Below are positions 1 through 7,757 of a stretch of 64,000 nucleotides of DNA, in pieces (position 1 is the first letter of the stretch; each line of letters begins with the position of its first letter). Where the stretch lies: contig NZ_WELK01000007.1 of the NCBI RefSeq assembly GCF_009799925.1, forward strand, positions 1 to 64,000. The letters run 5' to 3'. The DNA comes from Pseudomonas sp. R-28-1W-6 (lineage in GTDB: Bacteria > Pseudomonadota > Gammaproteobacteria > Pseudomonadales > Pseudomonadaceae). The translations under genes were made by a program, and so were the position numbers. The notes beneath the pieces were generated by a model. It was not told where the DNA came from and ran no database searches. It worked only from the letters and a program-made list of their open reading frames with translations.

Positions 1-217
1 CGTACCACTTGCCGCTCTGGAAGCCGAGGCGGGTGCGCAGGGTCTGGGCGTTGGCATGCTTGAGGGCGTTGTCCTGGTCGACGTGTTCAACGCGGTAGCG
101 CGCATCGAAGATCGGCTTGCCCTCGGTGAACAGGTTGCTGAAGGCCTCTTCGGCCAGCACGGGGGTGGCGCAGGCCAGTAGCGGCAGGATGATCCAACTG
201 TTGGCGCGTGGGTACAT
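1..217 (-). CDS. Alginate-export-family outer membrane protein, N-terminal part
   Basis: The gene runs off the left edge, so only the first 72 codons are visible. The start is an ATG whose complement lies at 215-217. Residues 1-22 form a signal peptide ending in a VLAEE-type cleavage region. The mature part opens with a segment typical of Pseudomonas alginate-export-like beta-barrels: short hydrophilic start, EGKPIFDARYR, then TLRTRLGFQSGKWY. Such proteins sit in the outer membrane as porins of uncertain substrate; alginate itself need not be the cargo. A perfect ANR/FNR box lies 60 bases upstream, which suggests low-oxygen induction. The family call rests on the N-terminus only. Confidence 0.6.
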   Translation of the reverse strand, partial: MYPRANSWIILPLLACATPVLAEEAFSNLFTEGKPIFDARYRVEHVDQDNALKHANAQTLRTRLGFQSGKWY

Positions 218-276
218 ACGGGTTCTCCCGGGTGTCAAAGTTGGGGCCGACGATAGGCGTCGGCGGCGAATCGACC

Positions 277-290
277 TTGATGCTCATCAA
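277..290. promoter_or_regulatory. ANR/FNR box, perfect palindrome
   Basis: The sequence TTGATGCTCATCAA matches the TTGAT-N4-ATCAA consensus at all ten defined positions. Its centre is about 66 bases upstream of the leftward barrel gene start at 217, which suits an activator at -41.5. The modC stop (362) lies on its other side, so the barrel gene is the only plausible target. Confidence 0.8.
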
Positions 291-361
291 GTTCCGCCGG
301 GCGGTGTGCAATCCGGCCTGCGGCCTGGCGCCGCGCCTGTTGCTGCGGGGGCGGGTGGCGC

Positions 362-1444
362 TCAGTTGAGGGCGACGGCCTTGACCTGCGCCCACAGCGC
401 CTGGCCCGGCTGCAGCTGCAGCTGTTCCAGGGAGTAGCGGGTGATCAGCGCCAGCAGCGGATGGCCGTCGGCCTCCAGCTGCAGCAGGGCATGGGCCGGA
501 TGCGGCGCCGCGCGGATGGCCAGCAGGCGCACCGGCAGCTGGTTGAGCGCGCTGCTGGTGGCGGGGCGCTGGTGGGAGATGCTGACATCGCGGGCGCGAA
601 TCCGGCAGCGCAGCGGCCTGCCGGCTGCCGCCTGGCTGGCCGGCAGGCGCAGGCTCAGGCCCTGGGGTCCGGTCAGGCGCAGGCTGAGCAGCTGGTAGTG
701 GGGATCGAAGGCGGCGACGCTGCCGTCCAGCAACACGCCGACCTCGTCGTCGCCCTGGCCGGGCAGGTCGTGGCCGGCCAGTACCTCGGCGGTCGGGCCG
801 CAGGCCTGCAGGCGGCCGTCGTGCAGCAGGAGCAGGCGGTCGGCCAGGCGCAGGATCTCGTCGTGGGCATGGGTCACGTAGAGCATGGGGATCTGCAGTT
901 CGTCGTGCAGGCGCTCCAGGTAGGGCAGGATCTCCCGCTTGCTGGCCTGGTCGAGGGCCGCCAGCGGCTCGTCGAGCAGCAGCAGGCTGGGGTTGCACAG
1001 CAGGGCGCGGGCGATGGCCACGCGCTGGCGCTGGCCGCCGGACAGCTGGGCGGGGCGGCGTTCGAGCAGCGCTTCGAGGCCCAGCCAGTGGATCGCCTGT
1101 TCGGGAGCGATGCGCCGGCTGGCCGGAGCGCTGCGTTGCCAGCCGAACAGCAGGTTGCGGCGCACGTCGAGGTGCTCGAACAGGCGTCCGTCCTGGAACA
1201 CCAGGCCCAGCGGGCGCCGGTGCGGCGGCACGAACAACCGGCGCTGGCTGTCCTGCCAGCAGTGCCCGCCCACCGCCAGGTAGGCCGGTTCGGCGCGCTC
1301 CAGGCCGGCCAGGCAGCGCAGCAGGCTGGTCTTGCCGCAGCCGGACGGCCCGGAAATCACCGTGACCCCGGCCAGCGGCGTGTCCAGCGCCAGGCGCAGC
1401 TCGAAGTCGCCGCGGCGCAGTTGCAGGCGGGCCTGCAGGTTCAT
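362..1444 (-). CDS. modC: Molybdate ABC transporter ATP-binding protein ModC
   Basis: This 360-residue ATPase powers molybdate import at the inner membrane. Walker A GPSGCGKT is at 32-39, the signature LSGGQ at 134-138 and Walker B LLLLDEP at 154-160. The C-terminal third (from about residue 290) fits the molybdate-binding TOBE domain that distinguishes ModC from other importer ATPases. The ATG start overlaps the modB stop by four bases, so the two are translationally coupled. Molybdate supplied here feeds the molybdopterin cofactor of NarG and depends on MoaA-type enzymes encoded downstream. The family length is about 360, so the gene looks intact. Confidence 0.96.
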   Translation of the reverse strand: MNLQARLQLRRGDFELRLALDTPLAGVTVISGPSGCGKTSLLRCLAGLERAEPAYLAVGGHCWQDSQRRLFVPPHRRPLGLVFQDGRLFEHLDVRRNLLFGWQRSAPASRRIAPEQAIHWLGLEALLERRPAQLSGGQRQRVAIARALLCNPSLLLLDEPLAALDQASKREILPYLERLHDELQIPMLYVTHAHDEILRLADRLLLLHDGRLQACGPTAEVLAGHDLPGQGDDEVGVLLDGSVAAFDPHYQLLSLRLTGPQGLSLRLPASQAAAGRPLRCRIRARDVSISHQRPATSSALNQLPVRLLAIRAAPHPAHALLQLEADGHPLLALITRYSLEQLQLQPGQALWAQVKAVALN

Positions 1445-2115
1445 GCCTGGCCTCGCTGGCGCAGGCCGCCATACAGCGCCAGCAGGGCGCAGAACGACAC
1501 CAGCAGCAGGCCGCCGGCCAGCCAGTGGGCGCTGGCGTAGTCCATGGCCTCGACATGGTTGAAGATCTGCACGGAGACCACGCGGGTGCGCTGCGGAATG
1601 TTGCCGCCGATCATCAGCACGATGCCGAACTCGCCCAGGGTATGGGCGAAGGCCAGCACGGCGGCGGCCAGGTAGGCGCTGCGGGTCTGTGGCAGGACCA
1701 CGTGCAGGAAGCTGTCCCAGGGCCCGGCGCGCAGGGTCGCGGCGGCCTCCAGCGGGGCGCGGCCGAGCTGGACGAAGGCGCTCTGCAGGGGCTGCACGAC
1801 GAAGGGCAGGGAGTAGATCAGCGAGCCGATCACCAGGCCGCTGAAGCTGAAGGCCAGGGTGCCGAGGCCGAGGCTGGCGGTCAGCTGGCCGAGCGGGCTC
1901 TGCGGGCCGAGGGCGACCAGCAGGTAGAAGCCGATCACCGTGGGCGGCAGGACCAGGGGCAGGGCGACCAGGGCGGCCACCGCGCCGCGCAGGCGCTGGC
2001 GGCTGTGCGCCAGCCACCAGGCCAGCGGGGTGCCGAGCAGGAGCAGGAGCAGGGTGGTGACGCTGGCCAGTTGCAGGGTCAGGCGGATGGCGGAGAAGTC
2101 GTCCGGCGCGAGCAT
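1441..2115 (-). CDS. modB: Molybdate ABC transporter permease ModB
   Basis: This 224-residue inner-membrane permease has about five hydrophobic segments. The first spans roughly residues 10-35, followed by a charged turn with HSRQRLRG. The EAA-like loop around residues 120-140 (APLEAAATLRAGPWDSF) is the contact with ModC. The length matches ModB of other gammaproteobacteria. It is the middle gene of a modABC operon: seven bases separate it from modA, and it overlaps modC by four. No defect is visible. Confidence 0.95.
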   Translation of the reverse strand: MLAPDDFSAIRLTLQLASVTTLLLLLLGTPLAWWLAHSRQRLRGAVAALVALPLVLPPTVIGFYLLVALGPQSPLGQLTASLGLGTLAFSFSGLVIGSLIYSLPFVVQPLQSAFVQLGRAPLEAAATLRAGPWDSFLHVVLPQTRSAYLAAAVLAFAHTLGEFGIVLMIGGNIPQRTRVVSVQIFNHVEAMDYASAHWLAGGLLLVSFCALLALYGGLRQRGQA

Positions 2116-2122
2116 GGGCGGC

Positions 2123-2869
2123 CTACAGGCGGTAGCCGTAGCGGCGGATCAGCGCCTGGCTGGCGGGGCTGCGCAGGAATGCGAGGAACTCGCCGGCCAG
2201 CGGGTTGTGCTGGCCGGCCCGCAGCAGCACGGCGTCCTGCTGCAGCGGCGGATACAGGTGCGGCGGCACCGGCCAGGCCGAACCGGCGCGCAGGCGGCCG
2301 TCGACGAACACCTGGGAATAGGCGACCAGGCCCAGCTCGGCATTGCCGCTGGCGATGAACTGCTGCACCTGGGCGATGTTCTGCCCCTCGACCAGGCGCG
2401 TTTGCAGGCGCCCCTGCGGGTCCAGCCTGGCCAGCAGCGCGTGGCTGGCCTGGCCGTAGGGCGACAGCCGGGCATTGGCCAGGGCCAGGTGCTGGAAGCC
2501 GTCGCCCTGCAGCACCAGGCCCTGGGCGTCGACCAGGTCGGCGCGGGCCGACCACAGCACCAGTTGGCCGGTGGCGTAGGTGAAGCGGCTGCCGGCCACG
2601 GCCAGGCCTTCGCGCTCCAGGCGCGCCGGGGTGGCGTCGTCGGCGGCCAGCAGCACCTCGAACGGCGCGCCGTTGCGGATCTGTGCGTACAGCTGGCCGG
2701 TCCCGCCGAGGGAGATCAGCAGGCGGCCGCCCTGCTGCGCCTCGAAGCGCCTGGCCAGCTCGCGCAGCGGCGCGGCGAAGTTGGCGGCGGCGGCCACCGA
2801 CAGTTCGGCGGCTGCCAGCAGCGGGCCGGGCAGCAGGGCGAGCAGGCTGAGCAGGACAATCGAACGCAT
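2123..2869 (-). CDS. modA: Molybdate-binding periplasmic protein ModA
   Basis: This 248-residue protein captures molybdate in the periplasm and delivers it to ModBC. Residues 1-20 are a clear signal peptide, and the mature protein begins at about AELSVAAAANF, the characteristic ModA opening. The motif SLGGTGQLYAQIRNGAPFEV follows as expected for the oxyanion-binding lobe. The chosen ATG (complement 2867-2869) leaves a proper signal peptide; upstream in-frame codons give an unlikely 53-residue extension. A near-consensus ANR-type motif lies 57 bases upstream. First gene of modABC. Confidence 0.95.
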   Translation of the reverse strand: MRSIVLLSLLALLPGPLLAAAELSVAAAANFAAPLRELARRFEAQQGGRLLISLGGTGQLYAQIRNGAPFEVLLAADDATPARLEREGLAVAGSRFTYATGQLVLWSARADLVDAQGLVLQGDGFQHLALANARLSPYGQASHALLARLDPQGRLQTRLVEGQNIAQVQQFIASGNAELGLVAYSQVFVDGRLRAGSAWPVPPHLYPPLQQDAVLLRAGQHNPLAGEFLAFLRSPASQALIRRYGYRL

Positions 2870-2925
2870 GGTCGGGTCTGGGCGGCTAGGGGTGTCCAGC
2901 CTAAACGGCGCGGCGCCGGGCGGGC

Positions 2926-2939
2926 TTGATTTTGGACAA
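2926..2939. promoter_or_regulatory. Possible ANR/FNR-like half-degenerate box
   Basis: TTGAT-TTTG-GACAA matches eight of the ten ANR consensus positions. It lies between the divergent modA and carbonic anhydrase genes. The first half is perfect and the second is degenerate, so function is only a possibility. Confidence 0.3.
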
Positions 2940-2999
2940 GTCGGCGGGGCCTGGCCCATGCTATCTCGGTGCGCGAGTGGGTTAATCGAGGAATGCCGC

Positions 3000-3626
3000 G
3001 TGGATGTCAAACAGCTATTGGCCAACAACCGCTACTGGGCCGAGTCCCTGCGTGCCCGGGACCCCGAGTTCTTCGCCCGGCTGGCGCGCCAGCAGCGCCC
3101 GGAGTTTCTCTGGATCGGCTGCTCGGACAGCCGGGTGCCGGCCAACGAGGTGGTCGGCCTGATGCCGGGCGAGCTGTTCGTGCACCGCAACGTGGCCAAC
3201 ATGGTGGTAGCCACCGACATGAACTTCCTCTCGGTGCTGCAGTACGCGGTGGATGTGCTGCAGGTCAAGCAGGTGATCGTCTGCGGCCACTACGGCTGCG
3301 GCGGCGTGCGGGCGGCCCTGGGCCATGAGGCGCTGGGCCTGATCGACAACTGGCTGCGCGCGCTGAAGGCGCTGTATCACCAGAACCTGGAACGCTTCGC
3401 CGGCCTGGAGCCGGAGCAGCAGGTCAATCTGCTCTGCGAGCTGAACGTGCAGCGCCAGGTGCGCAACGTGTGCCACACCACCATCGTGCAGAACGCCTGG
3501 CGCCGCGGCCAGGCCCTGGCCGTGCACGGCTGGATCTACGGCCTGCACGACGGCCTGGTCAAGGACCTGCAGGTCACGGTCGACAGTGCCGAGCAGCTCG
3601 ATGCGAGCTTTCTCTACGATCAGTGA
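3000..3626 (+). CDS. Beta-class carbonic anhydrase
   Basis: This 208-residue enzyme interconverts CO2 and bicarbonate. The zinc ligands of the beta class are visible: Cys41 and the Asp43-Arg45 dyad in CSDSRVP, and His97 and Cys100 in VCGHYGCGG. The start is a GTG preceded by GAGGAA at 2988-2993, six bases away; the longer in-frame upstream extension overlaps modA in antisense and is not credible. The gene is divergent from modA and ends before a pair of inverted interspersed repeats. It could supply bicarbonate to carboxylases. Nothing ties it directly to nitrate respiration except position. Confidence 0.93.
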   Translation: MDVKQLLANNRYWAESLRARDPEFFARLARQQRPEFLWIGCSDSRVPANEVVGLMPGELFVHRNVANMVVATDMNFLSVLQYAVDVLQVKQVIVCGHYGCGGVRAALGHEALGLIDNWLRALKALYHQNLERFAGLEPEQQVNLLCELNVQRQVRNVCHTTIVQNAWRRGQALAVHGWIYGLHDGLVKDLQVTVDSAEQLDASFLYDQ

Positions 3627-3660
3627 GGGACGCGTGGCGTTGGCCACCGGTGTCAGGCCA

Positions 3661-3683
3661 TGGTGCGCGCGGCGCACCCTACG
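3661..3683 (-). repeat. Interspersed GTAGGGTGCGCC-type palindromic repeat (copy 1)
   Basis: Reverse-orientation copy, reading GGTGCGCGCGGCGCACCCTA on the plus strand. It pairs with the opposite-orientation copy about 80 bases downstream. Confidence 0.7.
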
Positions 3684-3761
3684 GCGGATTGGCGGCGGCA
3701 TGCCTTAGGGCCTGTTGACGATCTGCCCCAGCCCTCCCGTTTCAGGGGCGGGCGGTTCTTG

Positions 3762-3783
3762 CGTAGGGTGCGCCGTGCGCACC
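3762..3783 (+). repeat. Interspersed GTAGGGTGCGCC-type palindromic repeat (copy 2)
   Basis: Forward copy with the core GTAGGGTGCGCCGTGCGCAC, inverted relative to copy 1. The pair occupies the gap between the convergent carbonic anhydrase and narL genes. Confidence 0.75.
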
Positions 3784-3806
3784 GGAGGCTTGTGCGTGCT
3801 CAGGCC

Positions 3807-4445
3807 TCAGTGCAGGTTTTCCATGGCCCAGACCGCGGCCTCGACCCGCGAGCGCAGACCCAGCTTGTGCAGCAGGTTCTTCACATGGACCTTCACCGTG
3901 CCTTCGGTGATGCCCAGCTTGTTGCCGACCATCTTGTTGCTCAGGCCGCCGGCGATCATCTTCAGCACCTGGCGTTCGCGCTCGGTGAGGTCCAGCGAGC
4001 TGGCGCCCTGGGGCGAGCGCAGGGCCTGGGCCAGCACGGTGGTCAGGGCCGGGCTGACCACCAGGTTGCCTTGCAGCGCCTCGCGCAGGCGGGTGATCAG
4101 GTGCTCCGGCTCCATGTCCTTGAGCAGGTAGCCGTCGGCGCCGAAGCGCATGGCGTCGCGCACGTCGTTCTCCGCGTCGGACACGGTGAACAGCAGGATC
4201 TTGCCGGCATAGCCCTGGTCGCGCAGGCGCTTGAGGGTTTCCACGCCGTTGAGCTGCGGCATGTTGTTGTCCAGCAGGACCAGGTCCGGGTTCAGCTGGG
4301 CCACCAGGACGGTGGCTTCCTCGCCGTTGTTGGCTTCGCCGACCACCAGCAGGTCGGATTCCAGCTCAATCAACTGGCGGATACCGCGGCGCATCATCGG
4401 GTGGTCGTCGACCAGCAGCAGCGTGTGCGGACTTGCAAGGCTCAT
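3807..4445 (-). CDS. narL: Nitrate/nitrite response regulator NarL
   Basis: This 212-residue response regulator is the DNA-binding partner of NarX. The receiver domain (about 6-125) has acidic residues Asp13-Asp14, phosphoacceptor Asp59 in LLDNNMP and Lys109. A LuxR-type helix-turn-helix spans about 152-208, with LTERERQVL at its start. The ATG start overlaps the narX stop by four bases, so kinase and regulator are coupled. The expected sites are TACYYMT heptamers; a perfect 7-2-7 pair occurs before the hemN cluster and imperfect ones lie in the narX-narK1 gap. Confidence 0.95.
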   Translation of the reverse strand: MSLASPHTLLLVDDHPMMRRGIRQLIELESDLLVVGEANNGEEATVLVAQLNPDLVLLDNNMPQLNGVETLKRLRDQGYAGKILLFTVSDAENDVRDAMRFGADGYLLKDMEPEHLITRLREALQGNLVVSPALTTVLAQALRSPQGASSLDLTERERQVLKMIAGGLSNKMVGNKLGITEGTVKVHVKNLLHKLGLRSRVEAAVWAMENLH

Positions 4446-6244
4446 TGCGCTATCTCGTGGGTGGGCTGACGCAGGAAATCGGGGCAGAACAGCAGATGCA
4501 CGCGGGTGCCGTGCGGGGGGCGCGGCTCGATGGCGAGCTTGCCGCCCAGGCTGCGCGCGCGTTCCTGCATGATGTTCAAGCCATGGTGCTGGCGGCTGTC
4601 GAAGCCGGGGGCGATGCCGCAGCCATCGTCCTCGATCAGCAGCTCGACCTCTTCGCCGCTCTGCCGCAGGTGCACCCAGGCCTGGCTGGCCTGGGCATGC
4701 CGGGCACAGTTGGACAGGGCCTCGCGGACGATTTGCAGCAGGTGGATCTGTTCGGTGGCGGTCAGGGTGAAGGCCAGCGGTTCGCAATGCAACAGCACGC
4801 GCATGTTGCCACGCTCGGCGAATTCGCGGGCGGTGTCGTTGAACGCCTGGTCGATGCCGCCTTCCTGGATCTGCAGGCGGAAGGTGGTGAGCAGCTCGCG
4901 CAGCTGGCGGTAGGCATTGTTCAGGCCTTCGCGCAGCTCGTCGCTGACCTGGATCAGCTGCTCGCCGGGTTCGCCGCGGCGGATCAGGGTCTGCAGGCGG
5001 CTGACCTGCAGCTTCATGTAGGACAGCGCCTGGGCCAGCGAGTCATGCAGCTCGCGGGCGATGGTGGTGCGCTCGTCGAGCAGCAGCAGGCGGTTGTCCT
5101 GTTCGCGCTGGCGCTCCAGCAGCAGCGAGGTGCCGATCAGGTTGGCCAGGGCCTGGATCAGTTCCTGCTCCCAGGGCCGCGGCACATGGCCGTCCAGGTA
5201 GTGCGCGCGCAGCTCGCCGAGGGTGTCGCCCTGGGCGCTGACGGCGAAGATCAGGCGGCTCGGGCCCTGGTGCCGCTCGCAGCTGGCGCAGTCGTTGCGC
5301 GAGCAGATTTCCCGCGACTCGCTGCCGTGCAGGGCGATCAGCTGTTCGACCGGCTCGGCCGCATCGCCGCGCAGGCACAGGGTCAGGCGCAGGCCGGGCA
5401 GGCGCTGCTGGAAGCTGTCGATCAGCTCGTCGAGCTGTTCGGCGTTGGCCGGGCTGCTGGCGATGCTGCGGCTGCTCTGGTAGAGCAGCTCCAGGGCCGA
5501 GTTGCTCTGTTCCAGGTTCTGCGTCTTCTCCGCCACCCGCGACTCCAGGGTGCGGTGCGACTCCTCGATGGCGTCGGCCATGCTGTTGAAGCTCACGGCC
5601 ATCTGCCCCAGCTCGTCGTCGGAGCGGTATTCGATGCGCGCATCCAGGTCGCCGGCGCGAAAGCGCTCGGTGGCGCCGACCAGCTCCTGCAGCGGGTTGA
5701 TCACGCTGCTCTGCAGCTCGAACATGCCGATCAGCAGGATGATCACGGTCAGCAGCAGGGCGGCGCCCTGGATGCTCTGCTGCCAGCCCTGGCGCTTCTC
5801 GCTGAGGCGCTGCAGGAGCAGGACGAAGTGCTCCAGCTGGCCAATGAAGACTTCCGACTGCTGCTGGAAGGCGGCCGCGTCGCCGCGCTCGAGGGCCGGC
5901 TTCAGCTGCCCCTGCCACTGCTGCAGGATGGCCTGGAAGGCCTGCTGCTGGGGCGATTCGGGCTGCTCGCTGAGCAGGTGGTGGAGGGCGGTGCTGTCCA
6001 GGCGGCGCTGCATGTCGTCGCGCAGGTGCTGGATTCGTTCGACCGAGGCATTGGCTTCCAGCTGCCAGTTGAGACGGTAGGTGGCCATGCGCAGCGAACC
6101 GGCGGTGTTGATGGCGGCAGCATCGTCCTCGCTGACCCAGGCGATCAGCACGGCACTGAAGGCGCTGGAGAAGGCCAGGGCGGCGATCAGCAGGACCGCG
6201 AGCCCGGCACGCGCCGGCAGAGAGCTTTTCAACCAGTCCAGCAT
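4442..6244 (-). CDS. narX: Nitrate/nitrite sensor histidine kinase NarX
   Basis: This 600-residue inner-membrane kinase senses periplasmic nitrate and phosphorylates NarL. Transmembrane segments lie at about 12-35 and 158-177. Between them, residues 41-57 hold the nitrate-binding P-box (AAINTAGSLRMATYR). A HAMP domain follows at about 178-230, then a central region with Cys314, Cys319 and Cys322. The HisKA_3 H-box has His400 (ARELHDSLAQ), and the C-terminal ATPase domain shows DDGCGI. The length matches NarX of other bacteria. It is transcribed divergently from narK1 with a 232-base regulatory gap. Confidence 0.95.
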   Translation of the reverse strand: MLDWLKSSLPARAGLAVLLIAALAFSSAFSAVLIAWVSEDDAAAINTAGSLRMATYRLNWQLEANASVERIQHLRDDMQRRLDSTALHHLLSEQPESPQQQAFQAILQQWQGQLKPALERGDAAAFQQQSEVFIGQLEHFVLLLQRLSEKRQGWQQSIQGAALLLTVIILLIGMFELQSSVINPLQELVGATERFRAGDLDARIEYRSDDELGQMAVSFNSMADAIEESHRTLESRVAEKTQNLEQSNSALELLYQSSRSIASSPANAEQLDELIDSFQQRLPGLRLTLCLRGDAAEPVEQLIALHGSESREICSRNDCASCERHQGPSRLIFAVSAQGDTLGELRAHYLDGHVPRPWEQELIQALANLIGTSLLLERQREQDNRLLLLDERTTIARELHDSLAQALSYMKLQVSRLQTLIRRGEPGEQLIQVSDELREGLNNAYRQLRELLTTFRLQIQEGGIDQAFNDTAREFAERGNMRVLLHCEPLAFTLTATEQIHLLQIVREALSNCARHAQASQAWVHLRQSGEEVELLIEDDGCGIAPGFDSRQHHGLNIMQERARSLGGKLAIEPRPPHGTRVHLLFCPDFLRQPTHEIAQ

Positions 6245-6250
6245 GGCGGC

Positions 6251-6266
6251 TACCTCTAAAGAGTTC
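6251..6266. promoter_or_regulatory. Imperfect NarL 7-2-7 site next to narX
   Basis: TACCTCT matches the NarL heptamer TACYYMT exactly. After two bases, AGAGTTC matches five of seven positions of the inverted half. It lies immediately upstream of the narX start, where binding could feed back on narXL transcription. Confidence 0.35.
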
Positions 6267-6308
6267 GAGGAGGGGGTAAGGCCGGCTCCCGGGTGCTCTG
6301 TGATCTAT

Positions 6309-6321
6309 TAAGTTGTTGATT
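6309..6321 (-). promoter_or_regulatory. IHF consensus site
   Basis: On the minus strand the sequence AATCAACAACTTA matches WATCAA-N4-TTR at every defined position. It lies between the narX start and the NarL-like palindrome and ANR box that face narK1. DNA bending there would bring an upstream-bound regulator towards the narK1 promoter, as described for Pseudomonas narK1. Confidence 0.6.
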
Positions 6322-6350
6322 TATATGGATTAAAAAGGTTCTAAACGGCC

Positions 6351-6366
6351 TATCACTAAAGTGGTA
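6351..6366. promoter_or_regulatory. NarL-like 7-2-7 palindrome
   Basis: TATCACT-AA-AGTGGTA is an inverted pair of heptamers close to TACYYMT (five of seven and six of seven). Its arrangement matches the 7-2-7 layout bound by NarL. It sits 45 bases upstream of the ANR box. Confidence 0.45.
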
Positions 6367-6404
6367 GGAGGGTCGATGGTAGGGCCGGATGCCCGGTCTT
6401 TCCC

Positions 6405-6418
6405 TTGATCCGTGTCAA
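6405..6418. promoter_or_regulatory. ANR/FNR box of the narK1 operon
   Basis: TTGAT-CCGT-GTCAA matches nine of the ten ANR consensus positions. Its centre is 65 bases before the narK1 ATG. A start site 41.5 bases downstream would be near 6453, with a weak TAGCCT as -10 at 6440-6445. Confidence 0.75.
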
Positions 6419-6476
6419 GAATTTCAAGTCTTCGCGGTCTAGCCTGCAGCCATGACAGATTTCCGGGAGGACCTTC

Positions 6477-7745
6477 ATGGCCAGTCAGAAACTCCAGCAA
6501 GGCTTGGTGCTCGGCATGAGTACCCTGGCATTCACCATCTGTTTCATGGTCTGGATGATGTTTGCCGTGCTCGGCGTGCCGATCAAGGAACTGCTGCAGC
6601 TTAACGAAACCCAGTTCGGCCTGCTGGCTGCCACGCCGGTGCTCACCGGCTCGCTGATCCGCCTGCCGCTGGGCATGCTCACCGACCGCTTCGGCGGGCG
6701 CATCGTGTTCTTCATCCTGATGCTGGTGTGCGTGCTGCCAATCTACCTGATCAGCTACGCCACCGAGTACTGGCAGTTCCTCGTCCTCGGCCTGTTCGTC
6801 GGCATGGCCGGCGGTTCCTTCTCGGTGGGCATCGCCTACGTCGCCAAGTGGTTCGACAAGAGCACCCAGGGCACCGCCATGGGCATCTTCGGCGCCGGCA
6901 ACGCCGGCGCGGCGGTGACCAAGTTCGTCGCCCCGGCGATCATCGCCGCCGCCAGCTGGCAGATGGTGCCCAAGGTCTACTCGGCGGTCATGTTCCTCAC
7001 CGCCCTGGCGTTCTGGTTCCTCACCTACGAGAACAAGGCCCACCGGGTGCCGAGCAGCGTGTCGCTGGCCGAGCAGCTGAAGACCCTGAAAGACCCGCGC
7101 GTATGGCGCTACTGCCAGTACTACTCGATCGTCTTCGGCGGCTACGTGGCCCTGGCCCTGTGGATGACCAAGTACTACGTGCAGGAATACGGCTTCAGCC
7201 TGCAGACCGCGGCGTTCCTGGCCGCTGCCTTCTCCCTGCCGGGCGGCGTGCTGCGCGCCATCGGTGGCTGGATGTCGGACAAGTGGGGCGCCCACAGCGT
7301 GACCTGGTGGGTGATGTGGGTCAGCTGGATCTGCCTGTTCCTGCTGTCCTACCCGCAGACCGACTTCACCGTGCAGACGGTCAACGGCCCGCAGACCTTC
7401 CATATCGGCCTGAGCGCCACCCTGTTCACCGTGCTGCTGTTCGTCATGGGCATCGCCTTCGCCTTCGGCAAGGCCTCGGTGTTCAAGTACATCTCCGACG
7501 AGTTCCCGCAGCGCATGGGCGCGGTGTCCGGCATCGTCGGCCTGGCCGGCGGCCTGGGTGGCTTCGTCCTGCCGATCATGTTTGGCGCCCTGGTCGACCT
7601 GACCGGCGTGCGCAGCTCCTGTTTCATGCTGATGTACGGCGTGGTCTGGGTCTCCCTGATCTGGATGTACCTCAGCGAAGTTCGCAAAACCCCCGTCATG
7701 GGCCAGGGCTCTTCCGGCCCCATGGCTTCCGCTTCCGACGCTTGA
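6477..7745 (+). CDS. narK1: Nitrate/nitrite transporter NarK1 (MFS)
   Basis: This 422-residue 12-helix transporter of the major facilitator superfamily moves nitrate and nitrite across the inner membrane. The MFS loop motif GMLTDRFGGR is at about 65-75, and a glycine-rich nitrate signature (GIFGAGNAGAAVT) lies near 140. It is the first gene of narK1K2GHJI. GGGAGG at 6465-6470 is spaced six bases from the ATG. In Pseudomonas, NarK1 types are proposed to bring in nitrate with protons and NarK2 types to exchange nitrate for nitrite, but the two are assigned here by order, not by residues. Confidence 0.93.
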   Translation: MASQKLQQGLVLGMSTLAFTICFMVWMMFAVLGVPIKELLQLNETQFGLLAATPVLTGSLIRLPLGMLTDRFGGRIVFFILMLVCVLPIYLISYATEYWQFLVLGLFVGMAGGSFSVGIAYVAKWFDKSTQGTAMGIFGAGNAGAAVTKFVAPAIIAAASWQMVPKVYSAVMFLTALAFWFLTYENKAHRVPSSVSLAEQLKTLKDPRVWRYCQYYSIVFGGYVALALWMTKYYVQEYGFSLQTAAFLAAAFSLPGGVLRAIGGWMSDKWGAHSVTWWVMWVSWICLFLLSYPQTDFTVQTVNGPQTFHIGLSATLFTVLLFVMGIAFAFGKASVFKYISDEFPQRMGAVSGIVGLAGGLGGFVLPIMFGALVDLTGVRSSCFMLMYGVVWVSLIWMYLSEVRKTPVMGQGSSGPMASASDA

Positions 7746-7757
7746 AGGAGACAGAGC

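Noticed and set aside
6316-6329. TTGATTTATATGGA as a second ANR box in the narX-narK1 gap
   Set aside because: Only the first half matches; the second half (ATGGA) is poor. The same bases fit the IHF site better.
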